From: Anastrepha obliqua
Lineage: Eukaryota; Arthropoda; Insecta; Diptera; Tephritidae
Length of the DNA: 64,000 bases
NCBI RefSeq assembly: GCF_027943255.1
Contig: NC_072896.1
Location: forward strand, 67,412,501-67,476,500
Reading direction: 5' to 3'
The notes beneath the pieces were generated by a model. That model did not search any database and had not been told where the DNA came from. It saw only the letters and a list, made by a program, of their open reading frames with translations. A program made the translations under genes and the position numbers. Position 1 is the first letter of the stretch. Every line of letters starts with the position of its first letter. Positions 35,441-47,878 of the stretch are shown piece after piece.

Positions 35441-35480
35441 CCAGGGTTGCGCTCAACGTCAGTATATGCATATATGCACA

Positions 35481-35893
35481 TTAGGCCGGGTCGATTTGTG
35501 GGGAGGCAAAAAAATCGCCCATTGCTCTGTGAAAATCATATTCTAGGGATCAAAATAAGAAACTTTGCCGAAGGAACCATACCTCTAAAACGAATTTTGA
35601 TGTCCCCCAATTTGGGTCGAACTTTTTAGTTTCTTTTCTATAACTCACTTAAATTAATTTTTTTAAGAGAAAAAATAGATATTATTATAAATAAATAATA
35701 AATATTATTAAAAATAAAGAAAACAAATTTAGCTGATTTTTTCATGTAAAGGCCAAAAATGGTGATATTTTTAAATTGGGGGACATCAGAATTCGTTTTA
35801 GAGGTATGGTTCCCTCGGCAAAGTTTCTTATTTTGATCCCTAGAATACGATTTTCACGGAGCAATGAGCGATTTTTAAATCGACCCGCCCTAA
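35481..35893. mobile_element. Foldback MITE with ~125 bp terminal inverted repeats
   Basis: Ends are TTAGGCCGGGTCGATTT and, inverted, TTAGGGCGGGTCGATTT. The arms 35481-35613 and 35773-35893 match closely (shared TTCTAGGGATCAAAATAAGA and CATACCTCTAAAACGAATT). The central 160 bp is AT-rich and non-coding. Confidence 0.85.
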
Positions 35894-36568
35894 TGCGTCT
35901 CTAGCGTATTTCCAACAAAAACAACATCTGCACTTTCATGAACGTTTTATAAACAGCCAAGTTACTGCGAAAGCATTACAATTGTTTTGATAATTCAACT
36001 ATGGAACTAATGGCAATTGGCGCAGCGGCAGCTGGTGCGCAAAGGGGTGTGTGAATTACAGATATGAGCATGCACGCAGGTCTCTATGACTGTTGACTAT
36101 CAATATGCGTTGCCATGGTCAACAAGCATACTTAAACACACACATACACAACTATCTATATTTGTGTGAACCGAAATGACCCTCATTTCATTGCAGTTGC
36201 CGCCTGTCGTGTGCCGCAGACACAGGCACTGCCACTGACACCGCCAATGTCCGACATTCGACGACAGACTGATGGCGAACATTTAATGTGTATGTAAGTA
36301 TGTGCGCGCGTAAATATAACTGCATGTAAGTAGGTGCATGGGCTCCATAGTCCTTTGTCGCAGTAAATGTTGTCATTTATAAATTGAAGTAAATTACACT
36401 TCTGAATTTGTTGTTTAAGCAGTTTGAATTGTGTGAGTAATAATAATCCGTTCGAAAATTCGTTATCGTCTGCCAAAGTTCGGTTCATCAATTTTTATAG
36501 CAGTTCGCTGTACGAATGTTAAGGGTAAAGGGCAGTAAAGAAAAATTGGAAAGGGGTTTTCAATAGCA
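35894..36568. other. No recognisable gene
   Basis: Short ORFs near 36100-36490 overlap on one strand without domains. CACACA and TATG tracts only. Confidence 0.35.
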
Positions 36569-36569
36569 A

Positions 36570-37994
36570 CAGTGACCGACAAAAGTCTACATACACCCCC
36601 ATTTCCACTGGATTGAAAGTTCAAAAACTTTACTGAAAAACGCGTTCACACAGTTTTATTTGAAAGCCTTTTCTAATCATTATAAACTTAAAAAAATCAA
36701 TACATTAATATGAAATAGCAAAGCTATGGCAAAAAGCCTAAAACCAACGTTGACAAAAGTCTACATACAGTATCTTACTCCAGTGTGAAGAACTTCACTT
36801 AACCCTAAGTAATATTGCTTCTTAGTATTTAGTTGGTCCACCATTATCATCAATTACAGCTTGAAGCCGTCGTGGCATCGATGTGACTAAATTTGTTAAC
36901 TCTGTAGAAGTTATATTGTTCCAAGCTTCTATTAGTCATTCTTTGAGTACTGAAGCGCTTGAAATCGGATTTTTTCTAATTTTTCGATCTAAAATTTCCC
37001 AGACATGTTCAATAATATTCAAATCTGGGCTTTGCGTTGGTGTATTTAATTGCCTTGGATCATTGTAAAGCAGCCCATCCTTCACAATGTGTGCTGTGTG
37101 CTTTGGATCGTTATCCTGTTGAAAGACCCAACCTAGACCAAGCTCCAAATCATCCACCGAAGATTTCGGATTGACCTTCAATAGTGATTTGTATATTATT
37201 ATATATATTTATATTTTATAACGATCCATATTACCTTCAATAAATACTAATCTTCCAACTCTAGATGCAGCAACAGCTCCCCAAACCATTACATTACCGC
37301 CACCATGCTTCACTGTTGATACCAAATTCTTCGGACTCAGTGCAGTATTTTTTCCCCTCCACACTTTTGCTCTTCTATCACAACCGAATATATTAAACTT
37401 CTACTCATCTGTAAACAAATATTTTTGGCAAAAATACATCCCCTTTTCCCTGTGTGCTTTGGCGAACTCCAGACGATGTTTACAGGTTTTTTCAGAAATA
37501 AGAGGCTTTTTTCGTGGTGTTGTACTATGACAGCCGTTTGTGTTCAGAGCTCTTTGAATTGTTCTTGGATGAACACACTTGTTGCATGAGCTTGCTATAT
37601 CCTCAGCCAATTGCGGAGCAGAATCTATCTGCGAGATAGTTTGCTCGGGCGGCCACTGCGCGGCTTATTTTCGGTGGAACCACTATTTTTCAAGTTTTTT
37701 ACAATGGTCTGGACTGTTGCACGACTTAAGTTTAAGATTTTTGAAATTTCGCCATATGATTTTTTTTCTTTCCTGTGCTGAATAACTAAATTTCTAACGT
37801 CAACTGATATTTCTTTTCGAGGAGCCATTGTGGATGCTTAAGTATTTAAATTGCAACTAAAATCAATATTAGCAAAGCAAAAAACATAAGAAAAGGAAAG
37901 AAATAGCCAAACGGTATTTTACCGATATCATAACATAGGACATCAGAGTACAAGCTAGGAAACCGGTTCTGTATGTACACTTTTGTCAACGCTG
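36570..37994 (-). pseudogene. Tc1 (DD34E) transposon, near full length, inactivated
   Basis: The termini CAGTGACCGACAAAAGTCTACATAC (left) and CAGCGTTGACAAAAGTGTACATAC (right, inverted) bound ~1.4 kb. Reverse strand ORFs in order: 37828-37625 (paired-like HTH, MAPRKEISVDVRNLVIQHRK...GRPSKLS); 37610-37401 (second HTH; ...RLEFAKAHREKG); a middle with GGGNVMVWGAV; and 37181-36936 (VFQQDNDPKHTA...SPDLNIIEHVWE). There are 34 residues between the second Asp and the Glu, so DD34E. The C-terminus (SMPRRLQAVIDDNGG) ends near 36835. Frameshifts near 37615 and 37400, and an AT-rich insertion near 37200, destroy the gene. Confidence 0.85.
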
Positions 37995-38124
37995 TTTTTG
38001 TGCTTTTTAGCATAATTGTCTTGTTTCATGTTAAATAATGGATTTGTTTAGTCGATTAGAAAAAGATTTCAAATGAAATTGCATGAACACATTATTAAGC
38101 AAAGTGTTTGTACTTTGTAAACAG

Positions 38125-38600
38125 TTATAGCGCCAACCAAGAAGAAGAAGAGCACGCACAGTATGCCGGACTTTGGACAGATGGACAAAACTGATGTTAC
38201 CTAACATGTCCGACCGACTGCCGCAGATCCTCCGGTCATTAAGCAGAAGGGACAGTAGGCAACTGGTTGGATTGTTGACGGACCACTTTCTATGGGTGAA
38301 GCACATTGAAAAGGTAGGCATCTCAGACAGTGCACTCTGCCCAGTATGTGGAGAGGAGAATGAGATGGTGGACCACTTTTTGTGCGTCTGCACAGGCTTT
38401 TCTCGAACCAGGCGCAAGGCCTTCGGCACTGATATGTTAAGATGTGGCCTTGGCTTCATAGCACCACACAAGATCTACTCAGATTTCTTTGGAGGTCGGG
38501 TAGATTTGAAGAAAATTTAAAAGGGAACCCGATACCATCAATACAATGAACTTAATGTTGTCTTAGTGCAGTACTTGCTAGTGTGTAGAAAATATAAATC
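38125..38600 (+). pseudogene. 3' end of an RNase H/zinc-tail LINE
   Basis: The frame from about 38173 reads RLPQILRSLSRRDSRQLVGLL, then CPVCGEENEMVDHFLCVC (C-x2-C-x8-H-x4-C), then a short tail to the TAA at 38518-38520. This terminal zinc motif is found after RNase H in I/R1-type LINE ORF2s. Only the last ~115 codons remain. Confidence 0.65.
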
Positions 38601-38689
38601 TAGAATGATGTTGCTAGATCACCAAATAATTGTAGGACTCGTTTGCATTTCAAATAAAATAATTGTATGCGCCTATTGGGAGGTTCGTC

Positions 38690-38933
38690 TTAATTTTTTT
38701 TTGCACAAATGGAGGGACCTACACTTTTATCTCACCTCCGAAATCGAGATGATTTTTGTGAGGACTTTTAACATGACAGAAATAAACTCGATGGTTGGTG
38801 ATTGCCTGCCTAGTGGTGACTGCTATTAGAAAGAACTTTTTTAAACATTTGGTGTTTCATGCCCGCAGTTTCGAGACCGGGCACTTCCGAAAGATAGTCA
38901 GGAACCTACCCATTCGGCTACGGTGATTGCCGG
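38690..38933 (-). repeat. tRNA-derived SINE, diverged near-complete copy
   Basis: Reverse orientation. Left side CACAAATGGAGGGACCTACA, middle TGCCTGCCTAGTGGTGACTGC, right side with the tRNA-like head: TTTCGAGACC (box B region) and CCCATTCGGCTACGG (box A complement). Confidence 0.75.
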
Positions 38934-41898
38934 CTAGTAATTAATTGAATAAGCCACATACGTCACATTGAAGGAAAAACTTCCCTCCACACCCAACATT
39001 GTTTGTTTTGCAATTTGTTTCAAATAATTTTAAAAAATATTAAATTTCATATATTTCTATTTTTTGTTAAAAAAAAAGTAGTGCCTATTAATATAGTTTG
39101 AGTTATAAGTCAATATTGCAGTATATAACACAGATGGTAGAAGCTGTTGAAGAATACAAACTGAAAACCATCGATTATTTCGACAGCATAAAAATTATCG
39201 ATGACTTCATGATAGTAAAAAACCCTCGAAACTAACAATAGTGCGAGGAGTTTCAAACCGGAGCTACACTTTAACTGGTTAGTCTTGTACAGACAATGGT
39301 CTCGATATTTTGTATGTTAGCGCGAATATCACCTATAAAATATTAAAATTCCTTGATCGAGTTACTCTCGGAGCTTTATAACCCCATATTTTTATCAGTA
39401 CGCATGCAACGTACTCGGAGCTCAAAATTCTAACTAACTTCAACTTGTTCGCCCATAAATATTTACCCACAAAAATATTTCCAGATAAATTCAGTCTGAA
39501 ACCCTAATTAAAATCACTTTTTGATAGTATCACCTTCAAACCTTCTACATAAAATGACTCAGAAATGTCTGGCAAAGTTCATAGTAAAACTCCTCGCCAT
39601 TTTCCATCTCTTGCCATGTTATCATGAGAGGACTTCAAACTCAGATATAACGGCTGGTGAATGCATATGCAGAAGCCAAAGATGACAGCTGAATAATTTT
39701 GGTCACCCGAAGCAAAATTTTTTAGCTAACTTCGGCTGCTCCGTTATTGGGTCCGTGGCAGCAGAACGTTATCCAAAAATGACAGAATAAGAGATGGCGC
39801 CTTCCGAATTCGCAGCATCAGGGGAATTACGTGTTTGTGAAGAGGAAGAGTAGGAAATCAATAGGAAGCACCAAGCACAAGAAATTGTACGCATACACAC
39901 ACACTTCCTCGCCACAGCGTCATCCGCAAAAAAAGGTAAAAAACTGCATTTGGAGGCTTTATATCATTTTGTACTTTCACAATTTGACACGCGGCACTTC
40001 GTTTTCTTTAGTTTGTTTGGTTTAAATGTCACAAATCGCAATATTACCAAGCCATTCACTCAATTTTTACAAACATCTAATTTGCCTCCTTTTGTTTGTT
40101 TTGTATTATTAAAGTGCCTGACGTCACACTAGCGAAAATAGCGAAAAAGAAAGTAACAGTTCTGTGAAGACGCCATCTTCTGTCTTCAATTCGCCTTAGT
40201 TACGTCAGCACATCAGCTGATTCTTTCAAAATCGCTGAGAGTCGGCTATCGATCTGATGTTGTCCAAAGCTCTCCATTCTGTACCTTTTGTCCAGAAGCT
40301 TTATGTTGTTGAAAGCAGCTTCAAAATAGAAAAAATAGGGTGCTTTTTAATCCTTTTGAATAATATGTACTATTTGCTCTACAATGAATATCTATAAGAA
40401 GTTAATGTTAGAGTAACGTCCAGTTGATATTAGTTGTTAGACTGAAGGTTGTGGTTTCGACACCAACCTCTCTGACATGGATTTGTAACATTAATAAGTT
40501 CTTACTGACAGGGTCTTTCAAGTTCGAGTTTCTGTTTTAAATTCAAGTCACTCAAACTAAGCACATATAGTGCGGTTAATAATTATGGCACAGGGACTAT
40601 TTTAATAAATTATTTATTTATTATTTAATTTCACAAATTTTTTATGAAAATATTGTTCATTCTCCTACAAAAGCCATATAATTCCATGTAGCAACCTTTG
40701 TGCAAATTTAAAAAAAAAATTCAACAAAATTTTCATTAAAATTCCAAATTTTTTTATCTGAATTTTTAGAAAATTTTCGTATGTGCAGTTTAAAGCCCAC
40801 TGATTTTGCGTATAAGCAAATGAAAGTAGTTTCAAGTAGTTCAAAAATCTCGTTGATTTTTAAAACAATTCTTGCTGTCAGTGTTGCGTGCTTCCTTGCA
40901 TATAAAAAAAGGTCGAGTATTCGTTGGGAGACCCTGTGTATCTGCAGATAAAAAGCCATATTTATCTTGTTATTTAACCACATGTTTACATGAACAATTA
41001 TTTTTATTTTTAATTACAAATGACCACTTTAGAGGCCTTAAAGACCAGCTGAAATGCTGTTTGGCTTGCTAGCAATTTTTCCATTATTATAATTTCTTTA
41101 TTTTCTGTACTAACCTAAGGTGCTTACCTATTGATGCATACATACGGGTATATGCATATGTGTGCCTTCGACTGATTGCATTGACTGGTGTTAGTTTGCA
41201 GGGCCTTTCGGTGTTGTTTACGATACAACACGTGCGTCATTGATTACTGATTGCCTAACTGACTGACTCCACGAACGAATAACGAATGAGCCATGTTTGT
41301 GTGATCTGTGTGTCGATTGATTTTTGCCACTTGTCTAATGTTTAGCTAATAATGTTTGTGTGCCCGGATTGATTGCTTTATTTGATTTTCTACATTTTTC
41401 GTCTATTATTCTACATCTCCTTCGCATTATGTGATAAACCTTGTGGCATTAGTTTTACTTTTTTCAATTCAACAAGTAGCAACAAATATAATGCGAATGA
41501 GTTATCTAATAACAAGTAGCTTATGCAGGGTAGCCGGACTTTAGGTGGCTGGTACAATTAAAAACAAATCACCTTAAAATTGTTGTTAAAGCTTTGGCAA
41601 AGTCAGCGCACACAACACATTCACACACACAAATAAATTAGCCTAATGAACTTGATCTTGAAAATGTGAATGAATAAAGTGCACATTATAAATAGACACA
41701 TACATGCATACATACATATATACAAATTACATATACTACTGTGAAGTTTACTATATAACAAAATGAGTATGGAAGTCGTTTATCGCCGCATTTTGTGAGC
41801 TGAATCACGCACCGACTCATTAGATAAATTGGCGCAAATTGCGATTACGTACTATCACACAAATAAAAAAAGCAAATTAATAAAAAAAAAATGATGGT
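38934..41898. other. Intergenic or intronic DNA with a repeat edge
   Basis: 40115-40250 contains TGACGTCAC, GAAAGTAACAG, GACGCCATCTT and CGCTGAGAGTCG. These recall the ends of repeat copies A/B and the sequence at 63520, so a diverged family member may lie here. 40810-40910 resembles 21440-21560. CATA microsatellite at about 41698-41735. No coding exon recognised. Confidence 0.35.
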
Positions 41899-41904
41899 TC
41901 CATG

Positions 41905-42722
41905 CTGGAAGTATGCACTTTTTATTGTTAAAGTTAGAACTTGGCTATGTTCAAAAACTAGATACATGGGTTCCTCACGAACAGAAAGAAACGCATTTAA
42001 CGCAACGCATTAACAGCAACGATTTGCTAACGAAACGTAATGAAAATGACCCATTTTTAAAACGACTGATAACTGGCGATGAAAAATGGGTTGTTTACAA
42101 TTTCAAGCGGAAAAGATTGTGGAGCAGGCCAGGTGAACCAACTCAAACAACATCAAAAGCTGATATTCATCAAAAGAAGGTTTTGTTATCAGTTTGATGG
42201 GACTACAAAGGAATTGTCTACTTTGAACCCTTACCACCCAACCGAACTATCAATCTGATATCTACATTGAATAATTAACGAAATTAAACAATGCAGTTGA
42301 AGAAAAGTGGCCCGAATTGACAAATCGAAAAGGTATGTACTCCATCGTGACAATGCAAGGCCACACACATTTTTGGCCACCCGGCAAAAATTATTGGAGC
42401 TTGGTTGGGATGTTTTGCCACATCTGCCATATAGTCCTGACCTTGCCCCATCTGATTACTTTTTGTTTCGATCTTTACAAAACTCTTTGAATGGTAAAAA
42501 TTTCAATAATTATGATTATATCAAATCATATCTGATTCAGTTTTTTGCTAATAAAAACCAGAAGTTTTATGAACGTGGGATTATGATGCTGCCTAAAAAA
42601 TGGCAAAAGTTCATTGATTAAAATAGGCGATATATTACAGAATATAGTTATTTAGTTCGATGAAAAAATTGTCTTTGATTTAAAAAAAAAAAAACCCACA
42701 ATTACTTAGTTGCCAACCCAAT
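41905..42722 (+). pseudogene. DD34D mariner, 5'-truncated
   Basis: Reads LGYVQKLDTWVPHEQKE, then LLTKRNENDPFLKRLITGDEKWVVY (first Asp, about 42070), then VLLSVWWD-like, then VLHRDNARPHTF...SPDLAPSDYFLF with 34 residues between Asp 2 and Asp 3 (DD34D). It ends KFYERGIMMLPKKWQKFID at 42621. A right terminus, TTGGGTTGGCAACTAAGTAATT read inverted, closes it near 42722. The HTH domain and left terminus are missing. At least two frameshifts. Confidence 0.85.
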
Positions 42723-43657
42723 ATAATAAAATTTAAAAGACTGAGTTACTTTTGTGGAGACAAAAAATTTAGGGAAAATTGAAAAGTGTGTACTCTATTG
42801 CATCGGGTGTGAAGCTAAATACTTAGATAACATCTCCTGGTCCAACAAAAAAACAGTGGCAGATATTGCGTCTGAATATTATTTTTAAACATTGTTGTTA
42901 ATATTAGTGATCGACCATTCTAAACGATATACATATCATGGATTCCTAAAAGTTTTTGCAATTGAGCACCTGTCTAGGCTTCTCAATGACAAGTACAATA
43001 ATTAAGCTCTAGGCTATCACTAAAAGTTCTTGGGTTAATTCTGAAGAAATCGCATTGTTTTCTTTTTACAAAAGATAGCAACAAAAAAATTTGGTGTTTT
43101 TCAAATCGTATAAGTTAGAATAAATTGTCATTTAACATATAAAATAGCTTCGCTTTTTGTTCCACTTTATTGCTTCCAGATCCTCCATAGATGTACATAT
43201 GCATGTGTTTTGTATATGAACATCTCTGACAAGCGCCCTTTAGCATAAGAACCAATTACGCTAAAGAAATAAATAAATTAAAAGTACTTAAAACAGTCTA
43301 AAAATAGCAAAAATCGTAAGAAAAAATAAAATAATTTGCAAATTAGTACGGCATGTCTGTGGTATAGCCATGGTGTATAGCGGGGGTTTCATTAGGGACA
43401 TGCCAATTTTTGATTTATTTGAGGAAGTTGAGGTTGAGCGTAAACTAGAAGCATATGTAACATCAAAATGGCAAAGTTTCCTTTAGTAGAAAGGTGATGG
43501 CACTACCAATCAATCAACTACTCCTGAAGTAAATTTCAGCGAGATATTTTCTTAATATTTCACTTGAATACAAAATTGTTGTGCCCCTTTGAAAAACCCT
43601 TTACATGAATGTCTACACACGTTCAAATACTGGCATATGTACATAGCCCTCCGTACG
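42723..43657. other. No recognisable gene
   Basis: AT-rich. No domain, repeat or RNA structure recognised. Confidence 0.4.
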
Positions 43658-44413
43658 CAGTGAAACCTCCTTTGGTCGGAGCCTCACCGTCAGTAAACTT
43701 TTGCCCGCTCAAGGGGAGGGTAGTTTATTTCATAACTTTTTGAATAATTGAATACTATTTCTTATTTGAATAAAATATATTGATAGTATATCACTCAAAG
43801 CAAAATGTGTATATATTTTTTTGGAAGTGAATATTTCATTAATGTGAAGTGCATCTAAAGTATGATAATAACCAAAATAAATATTGCATTTCAGTCAATA
43901 AACTACATAAAACTAGATAATTAGATTCATTACTTAGAAAACTTTGTAATTATCGATTGACGTATTTTTCTTTTTTGTCAAGAGGAAACTATTTTAAAGA
44001 TGGTTTTCGCATTTTTTCTAACAATTCGAAAATAGTAAAGTCATCGTCCCTACCCATCCCTTTTGACCGAATAATATGTATCTTTATTTTTTACGATGAG
44101 CCGAGCTGTGTATTTCCAATTTTGAACCCAATAGGGAAAATTGGTTTTATTTCTTTTAAAATTTCATAGAGAGACTCAATGTATGTATGTATGTAAGTAA
44201 CTGCGTCCGAAAAGAAATGTGAAGGGGTCCGCTATATTGAGGTTTTTGTGTGAATTTTATGAAAAATTACTGCCTGCGTTCGGCCACGCGAGTGTCCGCT
44301 TAAGAAGGAGTAATTTGATCCGAAATTTATACTTAAAATTTGGTATAGGAAAAAATGCCCACCCAAGGGAGATGTCCGTCTAATAGAAGTGCCCGTTACG
44401 AGAGGTTTCACTG
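43658..44413. mobile_element. pogo-like short-TIR non-autonomous element
   Basis: The left end CAGTGAAACCTCCTTTGG and the right end, inverted, CAGTGAAACCTCTCGTAAC form ~12 bp perfect TIRs. A TA follows on the right. Subterminal CGGAGCCTCACCGTC and GGGCACTTC...GACGGACATCTCCC show the tandem GGACA-type motifs seen in pogo/Tigger-like ends. The 756 bp body has no transposase. Assignment is by end similarity only. Confidence 0.5.
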
Positions 44414-45407
44414 TATATCCACAATTTTAGTGTGTGTATGTAGAATAGCGCTTGGCATTTCTTCAGCAAATTTTAACAGTTGGCAATCACTTTAAAAGTG
44501 AATTGTTTTGAATTTGTTTAATTACACGCTGCTATCCGCGACGCAGAACTGATGATTAATTTTAGCCAAACGGATGAGTAATGAATCAGTAAATAAGAGG
44601 AAAAAAACGTAGATAAAGCAATTATCGCAACTGATAAAACAGATTGATAAAATGTGTTTGCTCTACTTTGCGAACGTCAGCCTTAGCCAGTGGCATCTTT
44701 CACTTCGTACCACCCTCAAGAGCGCCTGCCTTATTATCGTACCATTTTATCGATATTCCGCGCTGACCACTCAACGTCCTTCGTCGGTCGGTCTGTGTGG
44801 CATTCAATCCGTCTCATACGAATATATTTATACAAATAGTGAAGAGTAAAAGTAAGAAAAAGCAAAATTGAAACGGTAAATAGCAATTAGTGTACGCTGT
44901 CTTTTTTTTTCTTCTAGCTCTTCTAGCTCTTCTTCCACTTGTTCCTTTTGTTACATTTTCATACGTATATATAGTACATACATGCATACAAACATTCAAA
45001 TGGGTCTATCGTTTTCATGGGCTTGTTTCTTTTTTACATACATTTTGCATGCCTTGTATTTGCACTTGTTTTGTATGTAGGTAAGTATGCATGATTGCAT
45101 GTATTTATGTAGGTAAAACATGCATTGTACCGCAAACAAATGGAGCAGAATAATAAACTACGGATATGAGTGCGGAAAATAATAGAAAAATAAAGCCATA
45201 AACTATGGAACGGTCGATCGGCTGGCATTTGTACAGTGTGACGTTTTGCCAATTGACAAGAGAAGCTGCATTACACGGGATGAGAGGCCAGTTCAAGCTG
45301 AAATATAATTTTTTCAGCAACATTGCACAAAAACTTATGGCAAATTTTTTATGTTGTATTGCACAAAACGCTTACCATAAATATGTACAAAAAGCCTGAT
45401 CTAAATA
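44414..45407. other. Intron-like or intergenic DNA
   Basis: Overlapping short ORFs on both strands without domains, and CATA/TATG microsatellites near 44975 and 45075. Confidence 0.35.
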
Positions 45408-45635
45408 CAAGGTGGACCAAAACTAATCATCCGACTTTTTTTTTTTTGAAAATTTTTTACTAAGTAAAAAAAATATTGTTGAAAATCTTTATTTTGGCCT
45501 CTATCCGCTCCACTGTTTCTATACTGGAGCTTTCTAGTGCACAAGTATCAAGTATGACCGGCGTACGACGCCATTTGGAAGAATTATAAATCTTCCGATA
45601 TAGTGATTCTAGGTAATTTTGCGCCACTCTGTATG
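45408..45635. mobile_element. Possible Tc1/mariner-derived MITE
   Basis: The left end ACAAGGTGGACCAAAACTAATCA and the inverted right end ACAGAGTGGCGCAAAATTACC are similar over ~20 bp. The reverse frame has a short ESSSIETVERIEAKI peptide of the kind found at Tc1/mariner C-termini. No clear target duplication. Confidence 0.35.
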
Positions 45636-45784
45636 AAAGAAGTTACTGAAAAGAGTATTAAAGATATTATATTTCAAAACTGTTTAATAGTTAGTATAAA
45701 AGTCCCTCACTATTTTTTGTATGCGTTAATATCGCACAGCAATTTTTTCAACAAATGTTCCTTTTGTTCTCAAATTTCTAATAT

Positions 45785-46088
45785 ATGTATATATAATATA
45801 TAAATATAATTGACGGGTACACCCGTTTTTGGGTGTTTGGCCGAGCTCCTCCTCCTGTTTGTGGCGTGCGTCTTGATGTTGTTCCACAAATGGAGGGACC
45901 TACAGTTTCAAGTCGACTCAGAACGGCAGATATTTTTAGGAGCTTTTTCATGGCAGAAATACACTCGGATGTTTGCCATTGCCTACTGAGGTGCGACCGC
46001 TATAAGAAAAATGTTTTTCTTAATTTTTTTTCTCTCTGTGAATTCCGAATAGTAGTCACGCACCAACCCATTCGGCTACGGCGGCCTC
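45785..46088 (-). repeat. tRNA-derived SINE, near full length, box B lost
   Basis: Reverse orientation. TA-rich tail at 45785, then GGGTGTTTGGCCGAGCTCC, CACAAATGGAGGGACCTACA, CATGGCAGAAATACACTCGGA, and the tRNA-like head CGCACCAACCCATTCGGCTA (box A complement) at about 46060-46080. The box B segment expected between the T run and TCTCTCTGTGAATTCC is deleted. Confidence 0.85.
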
Positions 46089-46756
46089 CGTTTTGTAATA
46101 GTCATAGGAAATAATAAATACATTTTTAATGCAGAGTCATAGTAAACATTTCAAAGCATTATAGCATTAAAACAGCCATACTCCAATCGGCTAAGCCATT
46201 TTGGATTTGTTGCAGTTCTAAAACTAATTTTCTAATTTTTCAACACAATTTGGCCTATAATTTTGGCCCACCTTCTTTGTAAGTTTATACAATTTCAACT
46301 TTTCTATATCAGTACACATTTACTTTTTCAGTTTCTTACAAACTAAAATTGTTCTAATGATAATTTTTAAATGAAGACATCAGTAAGATAAGGATACGTT
46401 ATTTTTGCGAAATGAATTTTATTATTACATTAATAAAGAGTGAGCGATATATTCTGAAAATGTTGGAGAAGGCACAATTTAAAGTAAGCAACTTTTGTAG
46501 CACAGCACAACGGCCCTAAAAAACAACACGCGGAATGAGTATTTTGACTTTTGCAAAGGGCTTAAGAGATTAGAGGTACATGATAATACGACAAATATTA
46601 GCTCCGTAAATAAATACTTGGGAGTACGTGACAGTTTAGAAAATTACGGCATGTGGTGAGATTACAATTTAGGATAGTTCTGAAAAAGTTGGTTATACGG
46701 AAATTTTTTGTTTTTAAATAAACGTTAAAGGCGAGCGTTGTAACTTCCTCTGGGGA
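46089..46756. other. No recognisable gene
   Basis: AT-rich, nothing recognised. Confidence 0.35.
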
Positions 46757-47205
46757 TTAAGCCATGCTTAAATGAAGCACTTCTTCATAGGTAATTAATG
46801 GAACAATCAATGTGCCAGCAATACTTAATTTAAAATCGTGAGATACATAAATACGAAGCTGAGAATAACAGTTGTATAAGAACAGTACACATTTTTCCTG
46901 TAATGTAATTTTTATGATCAGAGCATGTACGCCTGTTCTTAAGTTTGAATCCAAGGAGTTGATAAGGTCTTTCATTCCATATTCTATTTTTGGGTTATTT
47001 AATGCAATTGGGTTGTATCGAATACTAGAAATTGGAAGCGCTTTCGTTTCATTTGCATTTAAATAAAATTTGTTTACTTTGTCCATCCGGTTCAATTTGA
47101 GAATATTTGTTTTCAATATGCAGTCATCTGCACAAGATTGGGATATGGTGCACTGCCTCTTGTCGTTTCTGCGACCAATCCCCGGATACTCGAATACACC
47201 TTCTC
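46757..47205 (-). CDS. Unidentified open frame on the reverse strand
   Basis: A 119-codon ORF from an ATG at 47116, open upstream to a stop near 47205 (about 148 codons), with ordinary-looking codon composition. The upstream part is Cys-rich (RQCTISQSCADDC). The body contains NKFYLNANETKALPISS and ends VPLITYEEVLHLSMA. I recognise no family. No splice acceptor or promoter is evident, so it may be a transposon-derived fragment, an isolated exon or chance. Confidence 0.25.
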
Positions 47206-47483
47206 CTTAAACGTGGCTACAGTGCGAAAAGGTTGAAATATTTCGGACAATTGTAGCCAGAAGAAAGGCATATACGCTCAGCTCACCCCTGCTCTATCTT
47301 AGGTTTAATAAGGGAACTGGATTTGGATGAGGTATTGCGATGATTAGGGGCCACAAAAGATCATGAGGTCGAAATGCAAACCTCAAATTTATTCTATTCT
47401 ATTCTATATACATATAAGCTAGTGATAGTTGCTCAGTCGAAAAGAACGTTCCAAAAGAGCGATTAGTTCTATATATATTTATA
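47206..47483. other. Possible LINE 3' sequence
   Basis: The + strand reads LYLRFNKELDLDEVLR-type in mixed frames and ends in TTCTATTCTATTCTATA-like low complexity. Weak resemblance to the end of a LINE ORF; not firmly supported. Confidence 0.25.
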
Positions 47484-47868
47484 AAGGGTAGTTAAATTGC
47501 AAGGGCCGATGTTGAATGTGAATCACACCTAAACGTCAACGACACCGTTGGACTTCTTTCTTTGGGCTTATTTGAAAGAAAAAGTAAGGTGTACGTCGAT
47601 AAGCTAGCAATAATTCAAGAGCTAAAGGATGAGATAATTCGGCACATTAACGGCGTAGAACCTCAATTATGCCTCAGCGTCATCGAAAATTTTGATCATC
47701 GGATTGAGGTGTGCCGCCGAGGCCGCGGCGGCCATTTGGCCGATATTTTGTTTCATACGTAATTGAGCCATACCAGTATTATCATAATAAAGAAAAATGG
47801 CAATGATTTCCTAAAAAAAATGTATTTTATTCAAAGTCAACACCGGCCCTTGAAACTAAACCACCCTT
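47484..47868 (+). mobile_element. Tc1/mariner deletion derivative with TA duplication
   Basis: The ends AAGGGTAGTTAAATTGCAAGG and, inverted, AAGGGTGGTTTAGTTTCAAGG continue to GGCCGRTGTTGA. They are flanked by TA on both sides (47482-47483 and 47869-47870). The 385 bp body keeps only the transposase C-terminus: TPLDFFLWAYLKEK with the last catalytic Asp, then KLAIIQELKDEIIRHING...RRGRGGHLADILFHT, stop at 47760-47762. N-terminus and first two Asp regions deleted. Confidence 0.8.
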
Positions 47869-47878
47869 TATATATATA

